From positions 21,964 to 85,963 of the forward strand of contig JAJPXL010000136.1 in assembly GCA_021205455.1 (NCBI GenBank): DNA of 64,000 nucleotides. Direction: 5' to 3'. How positions within the stretch are numbered: position 1 is the first letter of the stretch; the number at the start of each line of letters is the position of its first letter. The notes under the pieces are model-generated. The model saw nothing but the letters and a program-made list of their open reading frames with translations. It made no database searches and was not told the DNA's origin. This DNA is from Clostridiales bacterium (GTDB lineage Bacteria; Bacillota; Clostridia; Oscillospirales; Oscillospiraceae). The position numbers were made by a program, and so were the translations under genes. Positions 50,323 through 61,509 of the stretch are shown one piece after another.

Positions 50323-51498
50323 TCAGGACAGCTGCAAAATCCCACTGTCCCGAATGGCGGCTACCGCCTCCTGAATACGCTCCGGCGGCAGCACCAGCGC
50401 AAACCGCACATAGCCCTCCCCCAGGCTGCCGAAGGCGCTGCCGGGGGTGCAGAGCACGCCGGTCCTGTCCAGCAGCCGGAAGCAGAAGTCCACTGAGCTG
50501 TCAAAGCCTTTCGGAATGGGCGCCCAAGCGAACATGGTACCCTCGCTGTCCGGTACGTTCCAGCCGATTTCCCGGAGGCCGCCGCAGAGGGCGTCCCGCC
50601 GGGCCTGGTACCCCGCTCTCCGCCGGGCTACGCCGTCCTGGGGCCCCTCCAGCGCCGCAATGGCCGCGTATTGAATGGGGTAGAACACGCCGTAGTCGAT
50701 TTGGCTCCGCAGGGTGGAAAACTTCTTCACAATGTCCCGGTTCCCCACCACGAAGGAGATGCGGCACCCCGTCAGGCAGTAGGTTTTCGACAGGCTGTTC
50801 AGCTCAATCCCCACGTCCTTCGCGCCAGACACCGACAGGAAGGAACGCCCTTCCCTGCCGTCGAACAGGATGTCCGAATAGGCGTTGTCGTGGACGATGA
50901 TGATATTGTACCGCTGGGCGAAGGCCACCAGCTCCTCATAGAAGGACAGGGGTGCCGTAACGCAGACCGGGTTCAGCGGATAGGAAACCACCATCACCTT
51001 TGCCCGCCGGGCAAGTTCCGGGTCGATGGCGTCCAAATCGGGCAGGTAGTGCCGCTCCGGCAGCAGGTCGTAGTAGGCGATTTCCGCGCCGCACAGCTCC
51101 GGGCCCACGGCGAAGATGGGGTAGCCGGGATTGGGGCAAAGCACCACGTCCCCCGGGTCGCACAGCGCCCAGGCGATATGGGCCAGGCCCTCCTGGCTGC
51201 CGTTCACCGACATGATCTCATCCGCCGCCAGCGTCACGCCGTACCGGCGCTGATACCAATGCTGCACCGCCGCGTGCAGCTCCGGCAGGTCGCCCAGGGA
51301 GTACTGGTATTCCTTAGGCTGGCAGGCCTTGCCCACCAGCGCAGTCATAACATGGTCATCCGGTGGGAAATCCGGCGTCCCTACCGACAGGTTATAGACC
51401 TGTCGGCCTGCCGCCTCCAGCTCTTTTCGTTTTTCGTCCAGGACGTTGAAGATGCCCGGCTGAAACGCATCCATACGCTGCGCAAAACGAATATTCAC
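50323..51498 (-). CDS. Class I/II PLP-dependent aminotransferase
   Basis: The 391-residue enzyme starts at GTG 51498, six bases after AAGGTG. It shows SVGTPDFPPDD, NGSQEGLAHIAWAL, PNPGYPIF and the PLP-lysine motif SLSKTYCLTGCRISF. These place it among aspartate-type aminotransferases near LL-diaminopimelate or alanine transaminases. VSYPLNPVC replaces the usual SYPNNPTG, so the common second Asn and Thr are altered. The substrate is uncertain. It has its own promoter. Confidence 0.85.
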   Translation of the reverse strand: MNIRFAQRMDAFQPGIFNVLDEKRKELEAAGRQVYNLSVGTPDFPPDDHVMTALVGKACQPKEYQYSLGDLPELHAAVQHWYQRRYGVTLAADEIMSVNGSQEGLAHIAWALCDPGDVVLCPNPGYPIFAVGPELCGAEIAYYDLLPERHYLPDLDAIDPELARRAKVMVVSYPLNPVCVTAPLSFYEELVAFAQRYNIIIVHDNAYSDILFDGREGRSFLSVSGAKDVGIELNSLSKTYCLTGCRISFVVGNRDIVKKFSTLRSQIDYGVFYPIQYAAIAALEGPQDGVARRRAGYQARRDALCGGLREIGWNVPDSEGTMFAWAPIPKGFDSSVDFCFRLLDRTGVLCTPGSAFGSLGEGYVRFALVLPPERIQEAVAAIRDSGILQLS

Positions 51499-51556
51499 TC
51501 TGTTTCACCTTGATTCCGCTCCGGAAGGGTCTGCCTACCGAAGCCATCTGTCTGTT

Positions 51557-51585
51557 ATTATACGACAGCTTGCCCGAATATGCAA
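51557..51585 (-). promoter_or_regulatory. Aminotransferase promoter
   Basis: On the minus strand TTGCAT (51585-51580), exactly 17 bases, then TATAAT (51562-51557), 58 bases before the GTG start. Confidence 0.8.
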
Positions 51586-51624
51586 GCGCGTTTTTCCTTT
51601 CCTGCAACCAGGCGCAGGGGCAAA

Positions 51625-54299
<2,675 letters not shown>

Positions 54300-54340
54300 A
54301 CCACCACCTCTAAGGGTAGGATAGTCGCGCCCGCGCCGCT

Positions 54341-55603
54341 TTATGATTCCTTCAGCAGTTCCTCCGCCGCCAGCATCAGGCCGGTCTTGCCCGACTCATA
54401 GGTCAGCCCGCCTTGCAGGTAGACCGTATAGGGCGGGCGCATAGGCGCGTCGGCGGACAGCTCAATGGAAGCCCCCTGGATAAACGCCCCCGCCGCCATA
54501 ATGACCTGGTCCTCGTAGCCGGGCATATCCCAGGGCAGCGGGGTCACATAGCTGTCCACCGGGGAGCCGGACTGGATGCCCTTGCAGAACTTCACCACGG
54601 CCTCCGGCTGGTTCAGCGAGATCATCTGGATAATATCGTGCCGCGTTTCGTTAGAGCGGGGCTCCGTCTCATAGCCCATCAGCTCCATCAGGCGGGCCCC
54701 AAAGACGGCGGTCTTCACCGCCTGGGCCACGGTATGGGGGGCCAGGAACAGGCCCTGGTAGAGCTGGCGGTTGTAGCCCAGGGTCGCGCCGCACTCCCGA
54801 CCGATGCCGGGCACCGTCAGCCGCATGGCGGCGGCCTCCACCAAATCGTGACGGCCTGCGACGTAGCCCCCCATGGGGGCCAGCCCGCCGCCGGGGTTCT
54901 TGATGAGGCTGCCCACAATCAGGTCAGCCCCCACCTGGGTGGGCTCCAGCGTTTCCACGAACTCCCCATAGCAGTTGTCCACAATGACGGCGGCGCTGGG
55001 GTTATGCTCCTTCACGATGGCGGTCAGTTCCCCGATTTCAGCCACGGACAGGGTGGCGCGGGTGGAGTAGCCCTTGCTGCGCTGAATCAGCACAGCCTTC
55101 ACCCTGGGGTCCCGCACCGCCTCTGCAAGGCCAGCCTTGTCCGGGGCGTTGTCCTTGATGTCCACTTGGCGGTAGCCGATGCCGTAGTCCTTCAGGCTGC
55201 CCGGCTCGTTGCCGGTGACGCCGATGACGCTGAGCAGCGTGTCGTAGGGTGCGCCCACCGCGCTGACCAGGACATCCCCGGTTTTCAGCGCACCGTACAG
55301 AGTGGAGGCGATGGCGTGGGTACCGTTCACGAACTGGATCCGCACCAGGGCGTCCTCCGCGCCGAAGATCTCGGCGTAAATCTTCTCCAGCTCGTCCCGC
55401 CCCTGGTCGTCATAGCCATAACCAGTGGTACCGGCAAAGTAGCCCTCCGCCACCCGATGGTTCTGGAAGGCGGACAACACCTTTCGGGTGTTATATTCCG
55501 CGATGGCGTCGATGGAGGCAAACTGCCCCGCAATGTCCTGCTGGGCCTGCCCGCTCAGCTCCAACACCCTCTGGGAAAAGGGCAGCGGCGCGTCAAAATT
55601 CAT
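54341..55603 (-). CDS. Methionine gamma-lyase family PLP protein (YnbB/'aluminium resistance' type)
   Basis: The 420-residue PLP enzyme carries FAGTTGYGYDDQGRDELEKI, VRIQFVNGTHAI and QRSKGYSTRATLSV. The DNCYGEFVE motif has the cofactor-contacting Asp, and the Schiff-base Lys is likely in GSLIKNPGGGLAPMGGY. The family is annotated as methionine gamma-lyase or aluminium resistance, but its reaction is not firmly established. Its stop is 41 bases from yunB, and it overlaps by 11 bases with the M42 gene upstream. Confidence 0.88.
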   Translation of the reverse strand: MNFDAPLPFSQRVLELSGQAQQDIAGQFASIDAIAEYNTRKVLSAFQNHRVAEGYFAGTTGYGYDDQGRDELEKIYAEIFGAEDALVRIQFVNGTHAIASTLYGALKTGDVLVSAVGAPYDTLLSVIGVTGNEPGSLKDYGIGYRQVDIKDNAPDKAGLAEAVRDPRVKAVLIQRSKGYSTRATLSVAEIGELTAIVKEHNPSAAVIVDNCYGEFVETLEPTQVGADLIVGSLIKNPGGGLAPMGGYVAGRHDLVEAAAMRLTVPGIGRECGATLGYNRQLYQGLFLAPHTVAQAVKTAVFGARLMELMGYETEPRSNETRHDIIQMISLNQPEAVVKFCKGIQSGSPVDSYVTPLPWDMPGYEDQVIMAAGAFIQGASIELSADAPMRPPYTVYLQGGLTYESGKTGLMLAAEELLKES

Positions 55604-56597
55604 GGGTACTCAGCTCACTTTCACAGACTGCCCGCACCAGCGCGATGCAGGCCTCCACGTCCTCCTGGGCCACCGTCTCGGCAGGGGTATGGGTGTATCG
55701 GCAGGGGATGGAGATACCGCCGGTTTTCACGCCGCTGTGGGAGACCTGCATCGGCCCCGCATCGGTGCCGCCGCAGGTCAAAATATCGTCCTGAACGGCG
55801 ATTTGATTGGCCTCGGCAATCTCATGCATCCGCTTCACCAGGGACGGGGTGCAAATCACGCTGCGGTCCATCACCTTGACGGCAGCCCCCTTCCCCAGGG
55901 CGGTGCTGCCATCGTGAACCGTGCCGGGCAGATCGTCCGGGCAGGTCACGTCCACCGCGATGCCGCACTCCGGGTGAACAGACCAGGCCGCCGTCTTGGC
56001 CCCCCGGCAGCCCACCTCCTCCTGGACGGAAAAGACGAAGTACAGGTCATTCTGGGGCCGCTCCACCTGTTTGAGGGCCTCAATCAGCACAAAGCAGCCC
56101 GCCCGGTTGTCCAGGTAGGAGGAGATAATCTGGCTGCGGTTCGTCAGGAAGGTGGGCGCATAGGCCGCCACGTCCCCGATTTTCACCATGGTCTCCGCGT
56201 CCGCCCGGTCCTTTGCTCCGATGTCCACAAAGAGGTCGGTCAGCTTAAACTGCTTGTCCGCCTTGTCCTCATCTGCGGAGATGACGCCGCAGACGCCGTT
56301 TTGGAACCGCACTGGGGTCTGATAAATGGCGGCAGGCTCCAGGCCCCCCACCTGGCAGAATCGGAGGTAGCCCTTCTCGTCAATATGGGTGACCATCAGG
56401 CCGATGCTGTCCATATGGGCGGAGAACATCAGCTTTGGCCCGCTGCCCTGTCTGTGGGCAATAACGTTGCCCAGGGCGTCCACGGTCACGTCATCCGCAT
56501 AGGGCGCGACCTCCTGGGTAATCAGCGTGCGAATCTCATCCTCACAGCCGGAGACGCCGAACGCGCTGGTCAGCGACTGCAACAGTGTCAAATTCAT
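55593..56597 (-). CDS. M42 family aminopeptidase, copy A
   Basis: The 334-residue metallopeptidase has the first metal His in SAHMDSIGLMV and the bridging Asp in SYLDNRAGCFVLIEAL. The catalytic Glu pair is in SVQEEVGCRGA, a metal Asp in AVDVTC, and the last metal His in PCRYTHTPAE. All dinuclear ligands are present, so it should be active as a cytoplasmic aminopeptidase or endoglucanase-like M42 enzyme. It is the last of three tandem M42 paralogues. Confidence 0.9.
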   Translation of the reverse strand: MNLTLLQSLTSAFGVSGCEDEIRTLITQEVAPYADDVTVDALGNVIAHRQGSGPKLMFSAHMDSIGLMVTHIDEKGYLRFCQVGGLEPAAIYQTPVRFQNGVCGVISADEDKADKQFKLTDLFVDIGAKDRADAETMVKIGDVAAYAPTFLTNRSQIISSYLDNRAGCFVLIEALKQVERPQNDLYFVFSVQEEVGCRGAKTAAWSVHPECGIAVDVTCPDDLPGTVHDGSTALGKGAAVKVMDRSVICTPSLVKRMHEIAEANQIAVQDDILTCGGTDAGPMQVSHSGVKTGGISIPCRYTHTPAETVAQEDVEACIALVRAVCESELSTHEF

Positions 56598-57625
56598 CCT
56601 TTCTGCTCCTTTCCAACGGCTCCCAAAAACGCCTCCGCCAGCTGCAAGACGGCCTCCAGGTCGCTTTCTGCGGCCACCTCTGACGGCGTCCGGGCATAGC
56701 GCACCGGTGCGGCAATGGCCGCCACCGCTGCGCCGGAGCAGCTGCGCTGCACCGCCATGGCGTCGGTCTTCCCTTCCGGCTCCCCCGGCATCTGCCAGGG
56801 AATTTGCGCCGCCTCTGCGGTGTCCCGCAAAAGGGTGAACAGCCTCCTGTCATAGACAGTGCCTCTGTCCATGGCGGGAATCACCGCGCCCTTGCCCAGG
56901 GCGCAGCCCTGCCGCTCTGGCGGCACGTCGGGCAGGTCGTTGGCCGCCGCGCTGCCAATCACCAGCGCCAGCTCCGGTTTGACCGAAAAGGCCGCGCCGA
57001 AGGCGCCCCGTGCGCCGACCTCCTCCTGGACGGTAAAGACGAAGGTGCAGTCCACCGGCAGGGGCTGCTTCATCAGCTCCAGCAGCACCGCGCAGCCGAC
57101 CCGTCCGCTGATGGCCTGGGACTTAATGCGCCCCTCGCCGAAACCCAGGAACTCGCTGGCGAACACGCCCACGTCCCCTCTGGAGACGAGGCTTTGGGCC
57201 TCCGCCTTGTCCTTTGCGCCGATGTCAATGTACAGGCTGCCGGTCTTGGGGTAGGACTGGCGCTCCTCCCTGCTGGTCAGGTGGATGGGCTTCATGCCGA
57301 ACACGCCAGGTACCCCCGCCTTCCCCAGGAAAACACGCTTCCCGATGACTGCGCGGCGGTCCACTTCACCCACAAAGTCGAATTTGACAGAGCCGGAATC
57401 TGTAAAGCCAGTTACCATTACACCAACTTCATCCATGTGGGCGGTCAGCATCACGGGGGTTCCATGGGATTTACCCTGCTTGTATGCAAGGACGTTCCCC
57501 ATCCGGTCCACCCGCACCTCGTCCGCATGCGGTTTCGCGGCGGAGACGATATAGTCCCGCACCGCCTCCTCCCGGCTGGCCACACCGGGCAGCAGACAGA
57601 GCAAATTCAGTTCATTCAGCAGCAT
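56594..57625 (-). CDS. M42 family protein, copy B, with lost metal ligands
   Basis: The start is the ATG at 57625, nine bases after AAGGAGG. The 343-residue protein keeps the first His (TAHMDEVGVMV) and the Glu pair (TVQEEVGARGA). The bridging Asp position reads AISGRVGCAVLLEL instead of LDDR or LDNR. The final His reads PVRYARTPSE instead of RYxHTP. Two key ligands are therefore gone while the fold and frame are intact. It may be a non-catalytic subunit of a mixed M42 assembly. It overlaps copy C by 14 bases and copy A by four. Confidence 0.85.
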   Translation of the reverse strand: MLLNELNLLCLLPGVASREEAVRDYIVSAAKPHADEVRVDRMGNVLAYKQGKSHGTPVMLTAHMDEVGVMVTGFTDSGSVKFDFVGEVDRRAVIGKRVFLGKAGVPGVFGMKPIHLTSREERQSYPKTGSLYIDIGAKDKAEAQSLVSRGDVGVFASEFLGFGEGRIKSQAISGRVGCAVLLELMKQPLPVDCTFVFTVQEEVGARGAFGAAFSVKPELALVIGSAAANDLPDVPPERQGCALGKGAVIPAMDRGTVYDRRLFTLLRDTAEAAQIPWQMPGEPEGKTDAMAVQRSCSGAAVAAIAAPVRYARTPSEVAAESDLEAVLQLAEAFLGAVGKEQKG

Positions 57626-58655
57626 ATTGCTCCGCCTCCTTCCCCAAATCCCGCACAAAGGCGGCCAGCAGTTTGGCGCAGTTCTTGAAATCCTTCCGGT
57701 GAATCACCTCAATCGGGGTGTGCATATACTTTTCCGGCAGGCTGAGGATGGCCGTCGGCACCCCCTCCCGGGAGATTTGCAGCTCCCAGCCGTTGGTGCC
57801 GGTGTTCCCCGCCATAACTTCCTCGCTATATTGGATGTTAAGCTCTTTTGCCTTATAGATAAAACGTTCCGCCATCCACCAGGCTACGTTGGGCCCGATG
57901 CCGATGGCCGGGCCGGAGCCCAGGGCGAAGCCCTTGTCCGGCGCGTCCGGCGTTTGGGCAAAGGTGACATCCAGCGCCACCGCCCAATCCGGGGCGATGT
58001 CGTAGGCCGTGACCACAGCCCCCTGTCCGCCTACCTCCTCGCAGCAGGAGCCGACGACGTACAAATCCACATCCAGCGTCTCCCCGGCCAGCAGCTGCAG
58101 GGCCTTCAGAATGACCGCAAAGCAGCTACGGTCATCCATGGATTTGGAGGCGATTTGCTTTTTGCCCAGGGCGAAGCAGGGCTCCCGATAGGCAACGGGG
58201 GTACCGACCGGAACCAACTCTTTCAGCCTCTCCGTAGGATAGCCGGTATCGATAGCCAGTTTCGTCATGGGCAGCGCGCTGTCGGCTCCCTCATAGAAAG
58301 ATGCGGACTGGGCCGTAATCACCCCAAACAGGGGCTGCTCAGCCAGAATCGTCACCTCACGGTCCGGCAGCAGCCGGGGGTCGATGCCGCCAAGCTGCGT
58401 AAACCGCAGGAAGCCGCCCTCCTCGTAGCCGGTGACAATCAGCCCCACCTCATCGATGTGGGCGTCCAGCAGCAGCCGCTTCGCGTGCTTCTTCCCGCAG
58501 CGGCGGACGCCGATGACGTTGCCCATGGGGTCAATGCGCACCGTATCCACCAGCGGCTCCAGCATAGCCGCGGCGGTTTGGGAGGCGCCTGACAGCTCGT
58601 AGCCGGAGGGGCCGCTGGCCTGGGTCAGCGTATCCAGAATCTCAAACGTACTCAA
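57612..58655 (-). CDS. M42 family aminopeptidase, copy C
   Basis: The 347-residue metallopeptidase has DAHIDEVGLIVT, the bridging Asp in SKSMDDRSCFAVIL, and the Glu pair in GSCCEEVGGQGA. A metal Asp lies in ALDVTFAQ and the last His in EKYMHTPIEVI. All ligands are present. GTNGWELQISREG is the usual pre-strand block. M42 enzymes form dodecamers that trim peptides. It is first of the three tandem copies and lies 14 bases downstream of murD. Confidence 0.9.
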   Translation of the reverse strand: MSTFEILDTLTQASGPSGYELSGASQTAAAMLEPLVDTVRIDPMGNVIGVRRCGKKHAKRLLLDAHIDEVGLIVTGYEEGGFLRFTQLGGIDPRLLPDREVTILAEQPLFGVITAQSASFYEGADSALPMTKLAIDTGYPTERLKELVPVGTPVAYREPCFALGKKQIASKSMDDRSCFAVILKALQLLAGETLDVDLYVVGSCCEEVGGQGAVVTAYDIAPDWAVALDVTFAQTPDAPDKGFALGSGPAIGIGPNVAWWMAERFIYKAKELNIQYSEEVMAGNTGTNGWELQISREGVPTAILSLPEKYMHTPIEVIHRKDFKNCAKLLAAFVRDLGKEAEQYAAE

Positions 58656-58669
58656 ACCTCTGCCCCTCC

Positions 58670-60055
58670 TTACAGGCTGCGGACGATCTCCTTAAACGTA
58701 TCGCCCCGCACCATAAAATTCTTAAATTTGTCAAACGAAGCGCTGGCCGGAGACAAAATGACCACGTCCCCCGGCTCCGCCACCGACGCCGCATAGCGCA
58801 CCGCCTCTGCAAAATCGTCAATGGTAGTGATGGGAAGGGCCTCCTCGCTGTACCCCTCCGCATGGCGGGCGGCGGCTTCGATGACCCCGGCCGTGGTTCC
58901 GGTCAGCACCAGGCGCTTCGTATGGGCCACCAGGTCCGGCCCCAGCACCTCATAGTCCAGATGCTTGTCATAGCCTCCGGCAATCAGAATCACCTTCTGC
59001 CGGAAGGAGCGCAGCCCTGCCATGGTGCGGCTGGGGCTGGAGGCGATGGAGTCGTTGTAGTACCGGACGCCGTCCTTCTCCCGCACCAGCTCGATGCGAT
59101 GCTCCACCCCGCCGAACTCCTTTGCGAAGGCGCGAATCACCTCATCGGGCACCAGGCCGTCCACGGCGGCGATGGCCGCCTCGTAGTTCTCTATATTATG
59201 GACGCCGGGCAGCAGAATGTCCTCCACAGGCAGCACGTCCCGCTTGATGCCATCCTGCTTCACGCAAATCACGCCGTCCTCAATGGCAACGCCGCTTTCC
59301 AGCGGATTCTGGCGGGAAAAAAGGGTCACCTGGCCGCGTGCCTCCCGGGCAAACGAATTGGTGATGGCATTGTCCCGATTTAAGACCAGCTTTCCGTCTG
59401 GGGACTGGTGGAGGAAGATGTTCTTCTTCGCGGCCACATACTCCTCCATGCCCTTATGCACGTCCAGATGGTTGGGGGCCAGATTGGTCACCACCGCGAT
59501 CTCCGGGCTGGCGTCCATTGTCATGAGCTGGAAGGAGCTGAGTTCCAGCACGGCGATGTCCTCCGGCTGCATCTCTCCGGCCTCCGGCAGGAGGGGCTTT
59601 CCGATGTTGCCCCCCAGATGGACGGTATAGCCCGCCCGCTCCAGCAGCCGGGCTATGATGGTGGTAGTGGTGGTCTTGCCGTCGGAGCCGGTCACGGCGA
59701 TGCGCTTGCAGGGGCAGACGTGGAAGAACACCTCCATCTCCGAAGTGATGAGGCTCCCCCGCTCCCTGGCCTGCTGGAACGCGGGAATGTCCGGCCGAAT
59801 GCCGGGGGAGCGGAAAATCACGTCCTGATTCAGCCCGTCCAGGTAGCCTTCCCCCAGCTTCAGCACCGCGCCCTGGGCCTCCAGCTCCCGCAGTAGGGCG
59901 TCATTGCCAAACTGGGCCCGGCTGGCCCTGTCGCAGGCCGTCACGGCGATGCCCCGCCGCAGCAGCAGCTGGATCAGCGGCGTATTGCTGACGCCAATGC
60001 CGATGATGGCCACCGTCTTCCCCTGTAACGAATCAAGATAGTCTGTGAAGGTCAT
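58670..60055 (-). CDS. murD: UDP-N-acetylmuramoylalanine-D-glutamate ligase
   Basis: The start is the ATG at 60055, seven bases after GGAG. A longer frame to 60556 runs antisense to rnpB and is rejected. The 461-residue Mur ligase shows VAIIGIGVSNTPLIQLL, ATP-binding ITGSDGKTTTTTII-like AVTGSDGKTTTTTI, the ELSSFQL block and PNHLDVHKGMEEY. A C-terminal HRIELVREKDGVRYYNDSIA completes the MurD pattern. It adds D-glutamate in cell-wall precursor synthesis in the cytoplasm. It is separate from any dcw cluster here. Confidence 0.95.
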   Translation of the reverse strand: MTFTDYLDSLQGKTVAIIGIGVSNTPLIQLLLRRGIAVTACDRASRAQFGNDALLRELEAQGAVLKLGEGYLDGLNQDVIFRSPGIRPDIPAFQQARERGSLITSEMEVFFHVCPCKRIAVTGSDGKTTTTTIIARLLERAGYTVHLGGNIGKPLLPEAGEMQPEDIAVLELSSFQLMTMDASPEIAVVTNLAPNHLDVHKGMEEYVAAKKNIFLHQSPDGKLVLNRDNAITNSFAREARGQVTLFSRQNPLESGVAIEDGVICVKQDGIKRDVLPVEDILLPGVHNIENYEAAIAAVDGLVPDEVIRAFAKEFGGVEHRIELVREKDGVRYYNDSIASSPSRTMAGLRSFRQKVILIAGGYDKHLDYEVLGPDLVAHTKRLVLTGTTAGVIEAAARHAEGYSEEALPITTIDDFAEAVRYAASVAEPGDVVILSPASASFDKFKNFMVRGDTFKEIVRSL

Positions 60056-60157
60056 AAAGCATCTCCAATCTGCCGCTGCAACGCCGCTGCAGCCCTCCAT
60101 GGGTGCGCTCCGCCAGCGGCAGTCGGACCGCTCCGTTTGAAGGCTGCAATCATGGTT

Positions 60158-60186
60158 ATTATACCCGTTCTTTCCTGGAAATTCAA
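60158..60186 (-). promoter_or_regulatory. murD promoter
   Basis: On the minus strand TTGAAT (60186-60181), exactly 17 bases, then TATAAT (60163-60158). It is back-to-back with the rnpB promoter, leaving only eight bases between the two -35 boxes. Confidence 0.75.
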
Positions 60187-60194
60187 CGCCCCAG

Positions 60195-60223
60195 TTGACA
60201 ATCCGAAGAAAATTCGCTAAAAT
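60195..60223 (+). promoter_or_regulatory. rnpB promoter
   Basis: TTGACA (60195-60200), exactly 17 bases, then TAAAAT (60218-60223). Transcription would begin at about 60230, where the RNase P RNA starts. Confidence 0.85.
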
Positions 60224-60230
60224 ATACGCT

Positions 60231-60584
60231 GCAAGCAGGCTGGACAGCCGCGCGGATGGGGCGAAAGGCCCACCCGTGAGGAAAGTCCGGGCTCCACAGG
60301 GCAAGAATAACGGGTAACGCCCGCCGAAGGCGACTTCAGGACAAGTGCAACAGAGAGATACCGCCAGCCGCCGGTTCCCGGCGCGCCGGTAAGGGTGGAA
60401 AGGTGCGGTAAGAGCGCACCAGCCGACTGGGAACAGCTCGGCTCTGTAAACTCTATTCGGAGCAACACCGTGGGTGGAACATATGGTCGGCCCGGCCGTT
60501 CCCAGGAGGTGGCTTGAGCCTGTTGGCAACAGCAGGTCGAGATAGATGGCTGTCAAAACAGAACCCGGCTTACAGGCCTACTTG
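60231..60584 (+). ncRNA. rnpB: RNase P RNA
   Basis: The RNA subunit of RNase P, which matures tRNA 5' ends. The conserved 5' core GAGGAAAGTCCGGGCTCC (about 60280) is present. So are CAACAGAGAGATA, GGTAAGGGTGGAAAGGTGCGG, and the universal 3' core CAGAACCCGGCTTACAGGCC. The 5' CAAGCAGGC and 3' GCCTACTTG can close helix P1 with one mismatch, which sets the ends. About 354 bases fits bacterial RNase P RNA of the A-type plan. Confidence 0.95.
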
Positions 60585-60588
60585 TATC

Positions 60589-60627
60589 AAAAAAGCGAAC
60601 TGCACACTCATGCAGCTCGCTTTTTCT
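60589..60627. terminator. Bidirectional terminator of rnpB and yebC
   Basis: AAAAAGCGAACTGCA pairs with TGCAGCTCGCTTTTT (one unpaired base) around a short loop. T-runs follow on both strands, so it can end rnpB rightwards and the yebC-like gene leftwards. Confidence 0.85.
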
Positions 60628-60658
60628 TATGGAACCGGTTCTGAGCAGACCGAGGAGG

Positions 60659-61399
60659 TTATTCGTCCTCCTGATCCCAGTTGTGCCAGACGTTCTGGAC
60701 GTCGTCGTCCTCCTCCAGCAGCTCGATCATGCGGGTCATATTCTTGATGTCGCCCTCTTTTTCCAGCTTAACGGTGGTCTGGGGCACCATGGCGATGTCG
60801 GCGGATTCAAAGGTGTAGCCCTTGCTCTCCAGCGCGTCCACCACGGTGGACAGGGCGTCAGGCTCGGTGTAGACGATGAACACGTCACCCTCGTTCTTCA
60901 GGTCGTCGCCTCCGGCGTCCAGCACGTCCATCATCACCTCATCCTCGTCCAACTCCTCGTCCTCATTGTTGATGACGATCATGCCCTTCTGGTCAAAGGA
61001 CCAGGACACGCACCCTGTGGCGCCCAAGTTGCCGTTGTACTTGTCAAAGATGTGCCGGACGGCGGGGGTGGTGCGGTTGCGGTTGTCGGTGACGGCCTCC
61101 ACGATGACGGCCACGCCGGAGGGGCCGTAGCCCTCAAAGGTCAGGTTCTCAAAGTTATCCCCGGAGCCGGCGGACAGGGCCTTGTCAATGGTGCGCTTGA
61201 TATTGTCCTTCGGCATATTGATGGCCTTGGCCTTGGCCACGACGGTGGCCAGCTGGGAGTTATAGGCGGGGTCGCCGCCGCCGCCCTGTTTGACGGCAAT
61301 CACGATTTCCCGTGCAATCTTCGTAAAGGCCGCGCTGCGTTTCGCGTCCGCAGCGCCCTTTGTTTTTTGAATGTTATGCCACTTGGAATGTCCAGACAT
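60659..61399 (-). CDS. yebC: YebC/PmpR family protein
   Basis: The 246-residue protein has the family N-terminus MSGHSKWHNIQKTKGAADAK. It also has REIVIAVKQGGGDP-like sequence and NMPKDNIKRTIDKALS, FEGYGPSGVAVIVEAVTDNRNRT and an acidic C-terminus. The family was annotated as transcriptional regulators. Recent work links YebC proteins to translation through difficult sequences, so the older label should be read with care. It has its own promoter and terminator. Confidence 0.95.
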   Translation of the reverse strand: MSGHSKWHNIQKTKGAADAKRSAAFTKIAREIVIAVKQGGGGDPAYNSQLATVVAKAKAINMPKDNIKRTIDKALSAGSGDNFENLTFEGYGPSGVAVIVEAVTDNRNRTTPAVRHIFDKYNGNLGATGCVSWSFDQKGMIVINNEDEELDEDEVMMDVLDAGGDDLKNEGDVFIVYTEPDALSTVVDALESKGYTFESADIAMVPQTTVKLEKEGDIKNMTRMIELLEEDDDVQNVWHNWDQEDE

Positions 61400-61476
61400 G
61401 GTTCATCTTCCCTTCAAAAAAATCATCTGCCCCCCAGGCACAGCCTGAAAAGCACTCTAATACAGATAATAGAGTT

Positions 61477-61505
61477 ATTATAGCATAGCCGTCTGCCCTA
61501 CGCAA
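61477..61505 (-). promoter_or_regulatory. yebC promoter
   Basis: On the minus strand TTGCGT (61505-61500), exactly 17 bases, then TATAAT (61482-61477) preceded by TGC as in an extended -10. Confidence 0.75.
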
Positions 61506-61509
61506 GTGT

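Noticed and set aside
60056-60556. Upstream extension of murD
   Set aside because: It overlaps rnpB on the opposite strand and lies upstream of the murD promoter.
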